Shown here one piece after another: positions 12,633 through 24,555 of a DNA stretch of 64,000 nt (position 1 is its first letter; every line of letters begins with the position of its first letter). The notes under the pieces were generated by a model. The model did no database searches, had not been told where the DNA came from, and saw nothing but the letters and a program-made list of their open reading frames with translations. The translations under genes were made by a program, and so were the position numbers. Source of the stretch: Vitrella brassicaformis (taxonomy: Eukaryota > Sar > Vitrellaceae); NCBI GenBank assembly GCA_001179505.1, contig CDMY01000362.1, forward strand, positions 36,818 through 100,817. The letters are read 5' to 3'.

Positions 12633-15241
12633 ATGTTTGTGCAGCAGAAGCAGCAGCAGCAACACCCGTTTATGCCCCCCTCCCACCCCTACATGCCTTT
12701 GCACCCACCTTACGCCCACAAGGCGATGATGATGGAGCAGCAGCCGCCCAATCAGCGCACCAGGCGCATTCAGCAGCCGCAGGGACAGCCGCCGTCAGCG
12801 CCCCGCCCCGACATCGCCGGCTTGTACAGCACCAACGCCACGTCCAAGGCCGAGAAGAAGGGATGGCTGGAGAGGCTCAGCTGCGCCATGAAGGACCTCT
12901 ACGCCAGCCTGACGTGCCCCCTGCCGTGCTGCCAGGTGAAGAAGAGCGCGCCCAGGGCGCCAGAGTTCCCCGCCGCACGGCAGGGCGCGTCAGCACCGAG
13001 GCCGCCCATCTACCGGCCTGGTCCGCCACGACACCCACCCGCCGCAGCGACATTGGCTTCTTCACCGCCTTGCCGAGCCAGCATGCCGCCTGCAGCGTCA
13101 GGATCACCAGCTGGCACCACCGCCACCGGCCCCGACTCGCCAGCACCACCCGCAGCCCAGCCACGACAACCACCGCTGCCCGACTCGCGGGAGGTCCTCA
13201 TGGCCTTCCAGCCGGCCGGCCGATACATGCAGCGCTGGAGCGACAAGTTCGCCCTTGTCGAGGGGCATTCAGACGCCGCCCCGCCGCCCCACAGCCGGCT
13301 GATGCTCAAGACACTGGTGCCCACGGGCATCGGCGGCCAGCTGGGGGGGTCCATGAGGGACGAGCTCGTGGGGAGGCTCAAGAGGGAGGCGGAGGCCATG
13401 AAGGTCATGGAGGGAAGGACAGGAGATGGCGGCCTACCCATCGCGGCTGAGGTGGTCGCAGAGGGCGACATTCCAGAGGGCGAGGAGGTGCCGATCCGCC
13501 TCATGGGGGAGGAGTGGCAGAAGCACCGCGACGGCGCCTACAAGGGCGACCGCCCGGCCGTAGCCAACACGCGTGTCGAGGCGCGCCTCTACGGCCACTT
13601 CCTGCTGTCGAACTTCGCCGGTGAGTCAGACAAAGAGAGAGGGCCACAGCCACAAACACATCACGTGTATATCTCTGTATTTGACTGTCTGTCTGTCTGT
13701 CTGTGTCGGTTTCATTCGTTCAGCACTCCTGCCGGAAGCCACCCGAGCAGAGCTGGAGGAGCAGCAGCCCCCACCCTCACCCCTGCCCCAACCGCCAAGG
13801 GCACCACCAGCTGCCGCAGCTGCTGCTGCCCCCGAGGGCCACCGACACACTCGCCCAGTGGACCCGCCGGCCATCGACACACTGCCCCAGCCCCCCAAGC
13901 CACAGCATCCCCCCCGACAGTCCCTGATTCCTGACGAGGACGAGGACTACGTCCCGTCGACCATCCTGCGTGCGCGTGCCGAGAAGGCCGCCAAGGAGGC
14001 CGAGATGGCTCGGGCGAGGGAGGCGGAGAGTGGGGATGAGGGTGAGGAGAGGAGGCAGCAGCAGGCAAAGGTGGAGGAAGGCGAGCTGTGGACCGGCAGC
14101 GTCAACCTCACTGATATCCTCCACATCCGCTGCGGCCGCCTGAAGCCCCCCAGCATCAAGTCGCCGGCCACGGCGCGGAAGCTGCAGCTCATCAAGCAGA
14201 CGCTCGAGCGCCTCAACCTCAGCAAAGGTGCCTACCGCCACCTCATGGTGTCGTGCCTGTCGTCACTGGAGGGCATCCATGGGGCTGGGTGGGTGCACGG
14301 GGATACCAATGGCCAGAATGCCATGGTCGTCTGGGATCCCGTCACCCGCCGCCTCTACAGCCCCTGGATCGACTTCGAGGTGGCCAGGGCGACCACCGAG
14401 GCCGAGCAGCCCCTGACGACCACTCCACCCACACTCTGCCACGTGGAGCCGGTGGCGGTGCCCCCTCCCCACTGTGACCCAACGGCACTCAGACGTGTCG
14501 CCAAGGTGATCGAGGCGGTCATCGACCAGAGCGAGCCCACCACGGCCGCACCGGCAGCACCGCAGTCGCCCCTCTATGGCGCCTTCAGCCGCATGGCCGA
14601 CAGCTACGCCATCTGCTCGCTGGCCGCCGCCATCCTCATGGGTCCCCACATGGACCACCCGAGCGGCCCCTCGCACAACCACGTCATCTTTTCCCCCGCG
14701 ACCTTCAGGGGTCCCTTTGTGGACCCGCCGAGCGGCCCCTCCGACACCCACCCCATCTGTGGGCAGCAGCTGCCCTTCTTCCCGGGGGCACATGGGACCC
14801 GCAGCCGCAGCAGAAGAGATCAGCAGCAGCAGAGTCTGTACGGCCGCCACTTCGAGTGGGTGGAGGAGGAGGATGCGCTCATTAAGGTGGCCATCGAGGA
14901 GGGGGGCGAGGAGGGGAAAAGGGCGCTGCACGACATTGACGACGAGGACCCGACGAAGCGCCACAAGTGGCTGGTGGGGGCGGTGGAGCAGCGGCTCGTG
15001 TGGGAGGAGCAGAGGGGCGAGTCGCGCGACGAGGAGGCCGTGCAGGACCTCAGGATGGCCCTGGTGCTCGTCAAGGAGGGGATGTGTCCGGACGAGGGCG
15101 AGAGGCGCCCACTGCGTGAGATCATCCAGTAAGGAAGGCACGCACTCGCACATCCACTTGACAGCAAGCAGCATGCATCGTGTGTCTGTGCGGGTCTGTG
15201 TGTCTTGCTCCTGCTGCAGGCACTGCCACGATTTTCTCTGA
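12633..15241 (+). CDS. Divergent protein-kinase-like protein with long Pro/Ala-rich inserts
   Basis: Exon 1 runs 12633-13620, exon 2 from about 13725 to 15129, and exon 3 (15220-15241) ends in QHCHDFL and TGA. Ignoring the last intron gives a stop at 15132. The first 190 residues are Gln- and Pro-rich. Kinase-like landmarks follow. A beta3-type Lys lies in RLMLKTLV (about 13300-13320). The catalytic loop reads HGDTNGQNAMVV (14297-14330), keeping Asp and Asn. WIDFEVAR (about 14368-14390) stands where DFG would be, with Glu for Gly. DSYAICSLAAAILMG (about 14598-14642) matches the F-helix Asp region. A 180-residue low-complexity insert splits the N lobe, and a second insert follows the F-helix region. 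The changed DFG and loop Lys (Asn here) make activity uncertain. An aminoglycoside-phosphotransferase-like fold is the main alternative. Confidence 0.6.
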
Positions 15242-16055
15242 GTAGGAGCAGCAGCAGCAGCAGCAGCAGCATGGTGGCACTGGCAGCAGTCATGTGGAGC
15301 AGCTGCCTGATGGCGTTGCAGGAGCGGCTCAAGCAGGAGCGCATGGCGCAGCGACAGCACTTCCACATACCAGGACATACACCACCAGAACCTGAAGGAC
15401 ATGAACATTCAGCAGCACCAGCAGCAGCACCTGCTGGCCCCTCCCCCGCCGACCTTTCCCCTCCCCGCCCGCATGCCCCCTCCCCCACAGCAGCTGCCGT
15501 CATCATACCATGTCGCATTTGAGACCATTGGACTCAGCTACAACCAGCAGCAGCTGATGCACGAGGCCCCCGATGGCTGCCTGCTGCTCACGGGCGTCGG
15601 GGACGCGGCAGCGGACGAGTACATCGGCCCAGTCGACTCGCAGATCCTCGGCTCGCCTCTCGCCCAGCCCATGATGCCGCAGCTGCAAGACGACCGCAAG
15701 ACACCAACGGCAGCAGCAGGTGGCGGTGGCGGCAGGATGGTGCCTCTCGGTGCAGAAAGGTCGCATGTCCTTCGCGGCGTTGAGACAGAAGATGGGCCAG
15801 GCGGCCAGTGAGAAGGCCGGTGTCGACAAAGGCGGCGGGGATGGGGGTGTGGACAAGGGTGGGGGAGGCGGTGTGCTGCGCTCATCGGGTCTCCGCTCGA
15901 CCCTCATGCAGCAGAAGCTCCACCAGCGGGCACAGCAGCAGCAGCAGCGAGCGGGCACCATTGCCAAAGTGGCGGGCAAGAGGACGGCTGTGGGGCTACA
16001 GAAGAAAAAAGGAGAGGCGGGAGACACAGAAGCGCCGAAGGGCAAAGAGGAGTAG
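15242..16055 (+). pseudogene. Coding-like Gln-rich segment split over three frames
   Basis: Three successive plus-strand frames each look coding for part of this stretch with no intron signals between them. They are about 15270-15375 (MALQERLKQERMAQRQHFH), about 15365-15730 (YQDIHHQNLKDMNIQQHQQQ, later HVAFETIGLSYNQQQLM), and about 15735-16055 (KGRMSFAALRQKMGQAASEK, later LMQQKLHQRAQQQQQRAG). It could be a frame-broken continuation of the kinase-like gene, since an acceptor at TGAGTAG|GAGC near 15246 would join in phase. It could equally be a separate decayed gene or sequence containing indel errors. Function is unknown. Confidence 0.45.
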
Positions 16056-16339
16056 AAGGGGTCGGAGCCGATTCCTCACGGCAGTGCGGTTAGCGAGTCC
16101 ACCACTGGCCCGTCGTCCAAGCGAGAGACCGACCACAAGACTACACCGCCACTGCGTCGGATGGATGGAGCGGGCAGCAGCGGCTCTGAGCACCAACCAT
16201 GTCTGAGCCACACCAGCAGAGCAGCATCAGCGGACGACGGCATTCGTTCGGCGACATCGTGCCACCACGAGCACACGGCGGTGCTGGGGTCGGGTCGGAG
16301 GCGACAAGGCAGGGTGTGGTGTGCTGCAGGTGACTGACC
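16056..16339. other. Short spacer; nothing recognised
   Basis: This is the gap between the Gln-rich remnant and the decayed gene. No frame stands out and no repeat longer than a few units is present. Confidence 0.4.
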
Positions 16340-18290
16340 ACATTCGAGGCCATCGAGTCGTTCGTTCACCGCCTTCTTCCTCTCACCTGCTGGCCCTTAC
16401 TTACTGTGCGGCTCTTCTCGCCCAGCAGCCATGCGCCGCCCCCAGCAGACGTCACGCCATCAGCTGGGGCCCTCCTCCGCCGCTCTACGTGGAGCCCCCC
16501 ACAGCAGGCGTGGGATCGCATGGCAGCTGTGCCGTGGGGAGCAGTGGGCTTCACGCGATGATGCAGAGGTGGGAAGGGAGTGCGGCCAAGTGGTGTTCTC
16601 CCGGGGGCTCTCTTCATGGCTGTGACGGCTGGGGCGGTGAGCGAGTGTGCGCAGGAGGGTGTGTCGCTCGTGCGGATGCTGCTCGCCACAACCAAGTGAG
16701 TTGGAGGCGAACCATACACCCACAGAACACACACATCTGTGTCTCTCTATCAGAGGCCCTGAATGAAGATAGCGGCCGTCGTGCTGCGTCATGACGGCGG
16801 GAAGGGCGGCCCGCTGAGCTGAGCTGGGGGGACCTGTGTTGGTGCCTGGGCATTCGCGATGTGACTGCCAAGGCGACGTGCTTCTCTTCGCACCAAACAC
16901 CACAACTAAGTGGGCTTCCATCTACCACACACATGCAGACCTGCACAGCACAGGCAGAAACACGCGACACCTGTCTCCTGTCTGTCTGTCTGTCTGTCTG
17001 TGGATGGTCCAGGTGGTGGTGCCCGTGGGCCTCGTGGAGACTTCAGCAGCACTTTTCACCTCACCATCATCCCTCCAACCATCGTACACCGCCTCACCTT
17101 TCGCCCTAAGCACCATCAATACCACCACCGACAGCAAGGATACTGCTGGTCCGGCAATCGAGGTCCCCGATCTGTTGGAGGCCCTTGTTGCGGTGGCAAT
17201 GGTGGCCGAGAAGGGCTTGAGGTCGGGGGCAGAGGAGAAGGACAGTGTTGTTGTTGGTGGTGGTAGCATGTGTGTGGATGGTGAGGAGGGGGGCGATGAG
17301 TGTGTGTGCGAGGGCGGGGGGCTGGAGATGCTGCGGCAGCAGATCTAGACAATGGCGCTCACGGCCATCTGCGAAATGCTCAAGGATAAGGCTGTCGTCG
17401 GTAGGATGAACACACACACACACACACACACACATACACACAAAGAGAGAGAGAGAGAGAGAGAGGACCAACCAGAAGCCCACTGTCTGTCTGCCCGTAT
17501 GTGTGTGTCCGCCAGAAAGGGTGCTGTCTCGCCAGAAAGGAGCTGTTCCAGCCGCTATTGGACATCTCCCTCCGCCCCGTGCAAGTGCGCTCCTTCACTT
17601 GACCGGCCTTGCCGACCTCCACGAGCGGGCGCAGAAGTTGCGGCAGGTCGCCAGGGACAGGCTGCAAAACACCATCCCGCACTCGACCTTCCGGCTGTTC
17701 AAGGGCCTCCTGCCCACTGCATGGGACTTCCAAACGGCCCGGCACTTCATCTTCAGCTGGACGAGGGGGATGATGGAGAGAGATCGACTACATGCAGCTG
17801 CTCAGGGCGGTCTCGATCAGCATGAGCAGCCATCTTGGCCAACTGAGAGGCATCCGGAAGAGCCCCAAGCCGCCACCAGCACCACCACCACGCGCTCATA
17901 CCTCTCACTGTCGACATTCACGCCCTCATCCTGTCTGCCCTCCCGTTCGCTCATCGGAAGGCCTGTGGCGGGTAGACGGTGCAGCGGATGGTGACGTCGT
18001 GGGGCAAGTGGATGATGCACAAGAGCAGAATGGACGGGGGACGAATTGGGCGAAGGGGGTAAGTAGACACACGTCGCCCACCACAACACGTCATGCACAC
18101 ACACCGTGAGCATCATGACCCTGTCGCCTGTCTGTCTGTCTGTCTGTCTGTTTTTGTCTCTGTCAGGGTTGTGATGTCGCTGCCCTCGTTGGTTTGGCGG
18201 CCGTGGCGGCGTCGGATCGGCAACCAACCATTCATCATGCCCGACGCCTTCAAGCGTACCGACACTCTGCAGCGTACAGCACCCCCACAC
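16340..18290 (+). pseudogene. Decayed multi-exon gene of unknown family
   Basis: Several exon-like pieces with good splice signals remain. One is about 16617-16697 (MAVTAGAVSECAQEGVSLVR, donor AA|GTGAGT). A second runs from about 17014 to 17400 and contains LEALVAVAMVAEKGL and, after an in-frame TAG (17346-17348), MALTAICEMLKDKAVV. A third follows an AG near 17534 and reads KELFQPLLDISLRPVQVRSF, then changes frame to RDRLQNTIPHSTFRLFKGLL and changes again to EIDYMQLLRAVSISMSSHLG. A last piece after 18168 reads CDVAALVGLAAVAASDRQ. The internal stop and at least two frame changes mean no intact protein can be read. A (CA)n/(AG)n-rich intron lies at 17401-17515. Confidence 0.4.
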
Positions 18291-20039
18291 TGACGGCCGA
18301 ATAGACGCAACGCCACTCACTCACCAGGGTAGGTCTGCGACACGCACGGCATAGCACTAACATGAGACCGTCTCCCCCATTCACCGTCGGTTCGTGTTGC
18401 CCCTCACCCGCAGGTTCTCGTTTGCTCTCGCGTTGGGCCCGTGTGGTTCTGTCGCGCTTTGTTTTCTCGTTCGTTTTCGGCTGGCTGGCCTCACCATGAG
18501 CGGCAGTGTGTGGCTGTCCCGACCCCTGCGTGTGCCGCCACAACTGCATGAACTTGGGGATGCGCCGACCAGCCAACGTAACACCGCCACGACTTTCTTC
18601 TTGTTTGGGATGTCTGTCTGATTATGGATAGCCGTCGGTCGTCGATTTTTCCTCTCGTGGCAGGGAAACGTACGTGCTGTTTTTGTTGGCCAACCTGGAT
18701 GTGTTTTTGTCGCCCTCTTCTTGTCCTTCGGTTCGTTCGGTTTGCGTATTGTATAGATGGAGGCGGGGGAAGGGCAGTGTCCGAGCCAACCCAACCCACG
18801 ATGGGCGTAGAAAGGCCGTGTTGGCCGTATCCCGTCGGGGGAAGGCCGTTTTGGCCGTATCCCGTCCATCACCCGTGGATGGCTCAGGCGATGTGTGTGG
18901 TGTGGGAGGGAGGGAGGCGTAGTTTGACTAGACGATCGTCTCGCCCACCCGCACCGCACACACATGCCCTCCCTCTGGTCTGGTTGCCGAGCACCGCTGT
19001 TGTTTTCCTCACTTGCTATGTATTTCTTTCACACCGTCATTCGGTTTCACTTTTGCCACTAGGGAGGGGAGGGAGAGAATTCAGTCGTTTGCATTGGCCT
19101 GGTCGTGTGTGAAAGGCTGTCTGTCGGTCTGTCGGTCTGTCTGTCTGTCTGTCGGTCTGTAAACACTTTATCTTTGTCTCGTATTCATTTGCGGGTTATG
19201 TTTCTGTCGGTGGGGGTGGGGCATTCTTTTCCGAGTGAGTGATAGCGAGTGGAGTCGTCCGTCCGTCCGTCCATCTGTCGAGCATGACAGGTACACATAC
19301 ACGCACATCGACACGCCCACAAGGCTCGCTGATCATGATACATGATTGGTTGTCGGTCAGGTCAATCGAGGCTGCAGCTGTTGTGTCGATCAGCTCACTT
19401 CGGCCCCTCACATCGTGTCCATTCTGCAAGACTTCGGCAACCGCTGACGCTTCCAGCCAGTCGACTCGTCTATCTGCCACAGAGGAGAGGCTGCCGAAGC
19501 CGCCGGCGAGAGGTGGTTGAGGGGGCGTCATGCGTTTGTCAGGCCCGCGGGTTATCAGCAACAAGAACCAGTCCACTGAAGGAGAGCACGCCGCACCATA
19601 GCAACGGCATTAATCGGCAAGGCCGAGAGCTCGCTCGCCTGCCATCGATGCGAGTGGCGCTGTTCTGTTTGGATCGACCAGACAGACATCTGGCTGGCTG
19701 GCTGGCAGGGTTGGGCAGAGATGGATAGATTGTTGGGCGGTCGGCGGGATGAATGGATGGGTTTGCTCACAGCGCCTTCGTGTCTTATGTACCTACGCAC
19801 AGTTGCTTGCCGTGAGACCACTGACTTGCCGTGTGTGTGCGCCGTGAGACCACTGACTTGCCGTGACCTATTTTTGGTGCATTCCCATGTGGTGACACTG
19901 ACTGGTATGGCTCGCGGCGCCCTCCACACACACAGAGAGACACACACCTCTGCACGCACTGCGTAAGTGCACATACATACGTACATTTGTAGTACCTGAG
20001 TGATGCACAGGGGTCTGCCTGCTTGGCTGGCCGAGCACT
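18291..20039. repeat. Gene-free spacer with several tandem repeats
   Basis: No credible exon is seen. Tandem elements include a roughly 30-bp duplication containing TTGGCCGTATCCCGTC (about 18808-18870), CTGT/CGGT repeats (19110-19160), (GTCC)n (19256-19270), and a duplicated block beginning CCGTGAGACCACTGACTTG (about 19808-19865). These look like ordinary replication-slippage products. Confidence 0.5.
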
Positions 20040-20660
20040 GTGGCCATGTGGGTGCAGCTGTACTGGTAGATAGCTGTGATTGATCCATTTGCCACCTGCT
20101 GGTGGCAGAGTGGATGACTGGGTGCCGCACACGCACCTCCTTAACTTGATGGGCCCGCCAATTGATTTGACCATCTTGAGGCAGTACATACAAACGAAGA
20201 CACACGTGGCCACGTGGGAGGATGATGAACTGCCCTCTGCAGTGAGTAATCCGTCAGCCAGTGCTCACGAACAGCAGCCCCGGGGCATCACATTGACAGA
20301 CGGGCCACCTTGGCTGCTGCTCGGTTCTTGACGTGCACACGGGTATGAAGATCGACACACTGCAGCAGGTGAGGCAGCTACACAGAAGGATACGAGAGAG
20401 AAGTTGGGTACACGTAACGCGTGTATTGTGATTTCCTGTGACCTCCCTGGTTGCCTTTCAGCCTTCGAGTGCCACGTCGACTTGCACTGCCTGAGTGGAG
20501 GCCTGACTGACGGACGGATGGAAGAGGAGCAGAGCGGTGCGGTCCACGTGGACCTACTGACACGATTCGCTATCGTTTTCCAAATGGTCTTTGTTCAGTT
20601 CTCAATGCACGTCATTCGAAAGAAGTCGTCCATTCGCCATTGCAAAGAGGTCTCTTGAAG
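20040..20660 (+). pseudogene. Degraded 3' fragment of a BTB/TLDc gene
   Basis: The DNA matches the 3' end and downstream flank of the intact gene at 21400-24555. GGGCCACCTTGGCTGCTGCTC is shared (20303 region and 24385 region), followed by CACTGCAGCAGGT, then AGAGAAGTTGGGT, then GTGATTTCCTGTG, then CCTGGTTG and the acceptor. Farther on, ACACGATTCGCTATCGTT and GTCGTCCATTCGCCATT occur in both (20568-20642 and 24897-24965). The reading frame is broken and only the last part of the second TLDc-like domain remains. Confidence 0.65.
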
Positions 20661-21399
20661 CAAATCACTCATTCACTCACTCATTCAATCATTCACTCAC
20701 TCATTCATTCACTCATTCACTTCTTGAGTCTGTCTGAAGAAGGAGTCTGTTTCTCGAGAGAACGTGTTCAAGTGAGCTGGTCATTCATCAAAAACAATTC
20801 ATCCAAAGCGAGCGGGTCTCACTGCGGCTGAATGCTTGACTTCTGACGAGTCCTATGGGCCCACAGAAGGGCTCCTTCGCCCTCTTTTGTCGACCTGCAA
20901 GCCGATCGATGCGAGCCTGAGAGAGTGGGCGAGAAGAACGAAACAATTCGCTTCCCAGGCCTCTTGGCGAGCCGAACGAGGACCTGCTAACCGAACGAGT
21001 CCGTCTGTCCATCGCTGCAGCCGCTTCCCGTGTGCAACTGACCCATCGGCGGCTATCCAACGTGTCGAGTGTTCACGGCCCTGCTGCTCAACAGATAATC
21101 GCGCCACGTAGCGGCTTCTCGTCCAACGGTGAGTGAATATGCGGCGATTGGATCACTCAAGCACACCGATGAGCTCTTTGCTGTCTGTGTGTCTTGATGG
21201 TCTTCAGGTCTGCCTTGTCGACGGGCGGACTGGTTGGTTATTTTTGAACGGCCTTGAGTGTGCTGCTGGCCGTCGACTCAGACTTTTGATAGGCAAGCAC
21301 TGATGCACACAACACACACACCAGGTGCCTGCAGGCCCATCTCTGTGTGTGTGGTCTATGGTGCAGCTGTTGGTCTGTGTGTTTGAGTGGGTGAGAGCG
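20661..21399. repeat. Spacer with CATT-type tandem repeat; no gene
   Basis: A degenerate (ATTC/ACTC)n tract spans about 20664-20730. The rest, up to the ATG at 21400, shows no supported exon and presumably includes the promoter of the BTB/TLDc gene. Confidence 0.5.
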
Positions 21400-24300
21400 A
21401 TGTCATCGGAGCGTCCCGACACCGACATGGCCCCTGCTGGCCCGGCGGACGGTGGCGATGGCGATGAAGGTACGCTCAGCTCACACAAATGCACCACATT
21501 TAACGCTCAGCACCATCGCCGAGCATCGTGTGTGTGTGTGTCTGTGCGTTCCTCTGCAGAGCAACATGGCGGTGGTGACGTGCGGCGGCCAATGGATGTG
21601 GAGGAGCGCCAGGACGGCCGTGCGGGCGGTGGTTCCGTGAGCAATGTCGTCATGAGGCAGACGAACAACGCCTCAACGACAGAGCCCTCTCACATGCCAT
21701 CGCCGGTACGCCAACGAACAAGAGCACCGCGATTGACAGACACCTTCACCCACTCTCCCCTACGTGTGTGTGTCATTCAGCTCACGGCCACGGTGGCGGG
21801 TGGGCCACAAGCAGCAGCAGCAGCAGCAGCAGGTAGTCAACAAAGGCACAGCAGCCAGCCTGACGCAGCACATCATCATGGTCTGGGTCGTGCGTTGGTG
21901 TGTATGTGTGTATGTGTGTGTGAAGGTGAAGGCGTTGTGAAGCGTGCCGGCTCTCCTCTGGACCGTGAGGAGCCTAAGAGGGCCAAGAGAGACGGCCAGA
22001 CGCACCAATCTGCCGCCAACCTGGACGCTGCCAAGGAGGCGCCAGACAGCAGCAGCACTCAAACAGACAAGCCGTGGCGGATCAACGTGGGCGGCTTCAC
22101 CATGGAGTTCCCTCGTGAAGTGCTGCTGCGAGATGGCCTCAAGGACACACGCCTGGCAATGTTGTTTCACCGCTTCGCTGAGTCGCTGCTCAAGGACACC
22201 GACGGCATCCCCTTCATCGACGCAAACCCGCACTACTTCATCTGGCAGGGCGGGAAGCAAACCCCATGTTGTTTGATTGACATTCATCCGCTGGCCGCGT
22301 GTTTGACTCTCTCCATCTGTGTGTGTCAGGTTGGATGTCAAGTTGGGTTTTCTCAAGGCGGGCTGGATCGACGACATCACGCTCTCCGACGACTGCCCCG
22401 CCAAGGCCTTCTACCACGACCTGTGCTTCGCCAAGACGACACTCAGCATGACGCCACAGGACGACCAGGGCAGTGAGGCCTTCCAGAACTTCATGGCGGT
22501 GATGGGCCGCTTCATCAAGTCATCGGCGGCCAGAGGGACGGGCGGCTATGAGGTGCTGAGTGCCGTTGTGCATGGCACGACTGTTTCCACGACGGACGCC
22601 ACCCTGGACGACCACAGCACATTCGGCAGACGATTCACGAAGTCAGTTGGGGCAAATGAGGAGGAGGGGAACGGCGCAGTATGGACTTGTGGGTGTGTGT
22701 GTGTGTGTGCCTGTAGGTTTGCGGCACCCGTCACCGATGAGAGTGTGCCGACGACCACCTTCGAGAAGTAAGGCGACACATCACAGGCGGACAGAGGGCA
22801 TCTGTGGGTGGCCTGGCCTGGTTTGGTTCTCACAGGGTCGTGGATTTCGTCCGCCGCCGTCGCCTGGCCCCCGACGCCGTCTTGGCCCTCCCCATCGCCG
22901 ACGACTGGCCGCAGCTGCTGAGTGCCTTTGAGATGTACGACCTGATGGAGTGTGTGTACCTGACCATGATCGGCAAACCGCACAGCACCATACGCAGCCT
23001 CTTCAGGTGTGCAATCACAGCAGAGAGGCACACAACGGCCAACATCCCTTCCGTGTGCGTCTCTGTGTGTGTGCCAGGGATTCTGTGCACGGCGAATCGC
23101 ACGAGCCTCTGCTCGACCGAGTGGCGGGCGGAGAAGGCGGCCGGCTGTTCGTCATCGAGCCCGAGTGCAAAGAGGGCCACCGCCACATCTTCGCGTGCCT
23201 CATCGACGGCCCCCTCATCGCGCCGTCCGACCCCACAGCAGAGGTGCTCACCAGGCGGCTCACCACCTTCTACTCCATCAGTGGGGCGTTCAAGGACCAA
23301 GAGGGCATCGTCAGCATCACGGTGCCGCACAACCAGCAGCGTGTGGACGTCGCTGGCACACAGGGGGTGGTCAAGGCCACCAACGGTGTTGGTGGCAGTG
23401 TGTGCATCGGTAGCAGCCGCCTGTGGCTGGGGAGTGGCGGCAATGTGGCCATCGGTCACGGCCGCCTGTGGCTGGGGCATGGAGGGAAGGAGGATGGTCG
23501 TCCGGCCGGCGACCTGCGTCGCTGCTGCCAGTGGGTGGAGAGGGACGACCTGCCCGCCGGCAAGACATACCGAGGCAGCTACACCAACGGACGGGCCACT
23601 CTGGCGGGCAGCCATTCCTTCACTGCCCAGCGGCTGGAGGTGTATGAGGTCAGTCAGACGTCAACGAAGGGGGGCTGAGTTGATGTGTCTATGATGGACC
23701 GTTGATGTCTGTCTGTCTGTGTGCAGGTGTTGACGACTCGTCCGGCCGAGCCCGTCCTGTCTGCTGCTCAGCTGCAGGAGCTCATCAACATGACGGGCAA
23801 TGCCAATGCGACGCCGAAGCTGCTCTACAAGTGTGTGACCAGCCCACAGACAGAAGCAGTGGTGATGTCACTGATTCGCTCGCTCTCTCTCTCTCTGTGT
23901 GTGTGTGTGGCTGTGTGTCAGGGGTGCGTGCGACGGCTGGATGTACCCCGCCATGCTGGCCAAGGTGGGCACCGCCACCAATCTGCTGCTGGTCCTCAAG
24001 GACACCGGCGACCACGTCATCGCCTCCCACATCAACGGACAGCTCAAGCAGCCCGCCGACCCCACTCGTGTGCAGAAGACCAAGTGGCCCGTGGCCCTCT
24101 ACTCGGTGTGTGGCGCATTCAGCGAGGCCGACGGCATCACACGCATCGCAGTGCCGGACGACGAGCAGTATGTGAATGTCGCCGGCCCACAGGGGGCGGT
24201 CAAGGGCGATGGCGCCAATGTGTCCGACGCCAATGTGTCCATCGGTGGCGGCCGCCTGTGGCTGGGGTGGGGGTGGCCGGATTGTCGTCCGGCCGGCGAT

Positions 24301-24555
24301 CTGCGTCGCTGCTACCAGTGGTTGAAGAGGGACGAGCTGCCCGCCGGCGCGACATACAGAGGCAGCTACGACACCATCGACGGATGGGCCACCTTGGCTG
24401 CTGCTCCGACCTTCACGTGTGTGGACATGGAGGTCTACACACTGCAGCAGGTCAGACAGACAGACAGACAGAGAGAAGTTGGGTTCACGTAGACGATATT
24501 GTGATTTCCTGTGGTACTCCTGGTTGGCTGTCAGGCGTCGGCCGACAGTGGCTGA
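21400..24555 (+). CDS. BTB (T1-type) protein with two TLDc-like domains, about ten exons
   Basis: The ATG is at 21400. The N-terminus is low-complexity (poly-Ala near 21810-21833, then a Lys/Arg-rich stretch). A T1/KCTD-type BTB domain follows: RINVGGFTMEFPREVLL, DTDGIPFIDANPHYF, then KLGFLKAGW (about 22078-22380). After a helical linker come two copies of a TLDc-like module (about 23089-23650 and 23935-24450). Each copy has GRLFVIEPE or NLLLVLKDTGDHVIASHING, then FYSISGAF or LYSVCGAF, an IGxxRLWLG strand and a closing LEVYE or MEVYT strand. BTB/T1 domains drive oligomer assembly; TLDc domains in other proteins bind V-ATPase and are linked to oxidative-stress resistance. The last exon (24535-24555) reads ASADSG and stop. 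The donor of the exon ending near 22250 is not canonical. A close paralogue lies inverted at the right edge of the window. Confidence 0.75.

Noticed and set aside
15503-16045. Minus-strand open frame opposite the Gln-rich remnant
   Set aside because: It is poly-Cys and Pro-rich, the complement of CAG/CTG runs, with no supporting splice sites or motifs.
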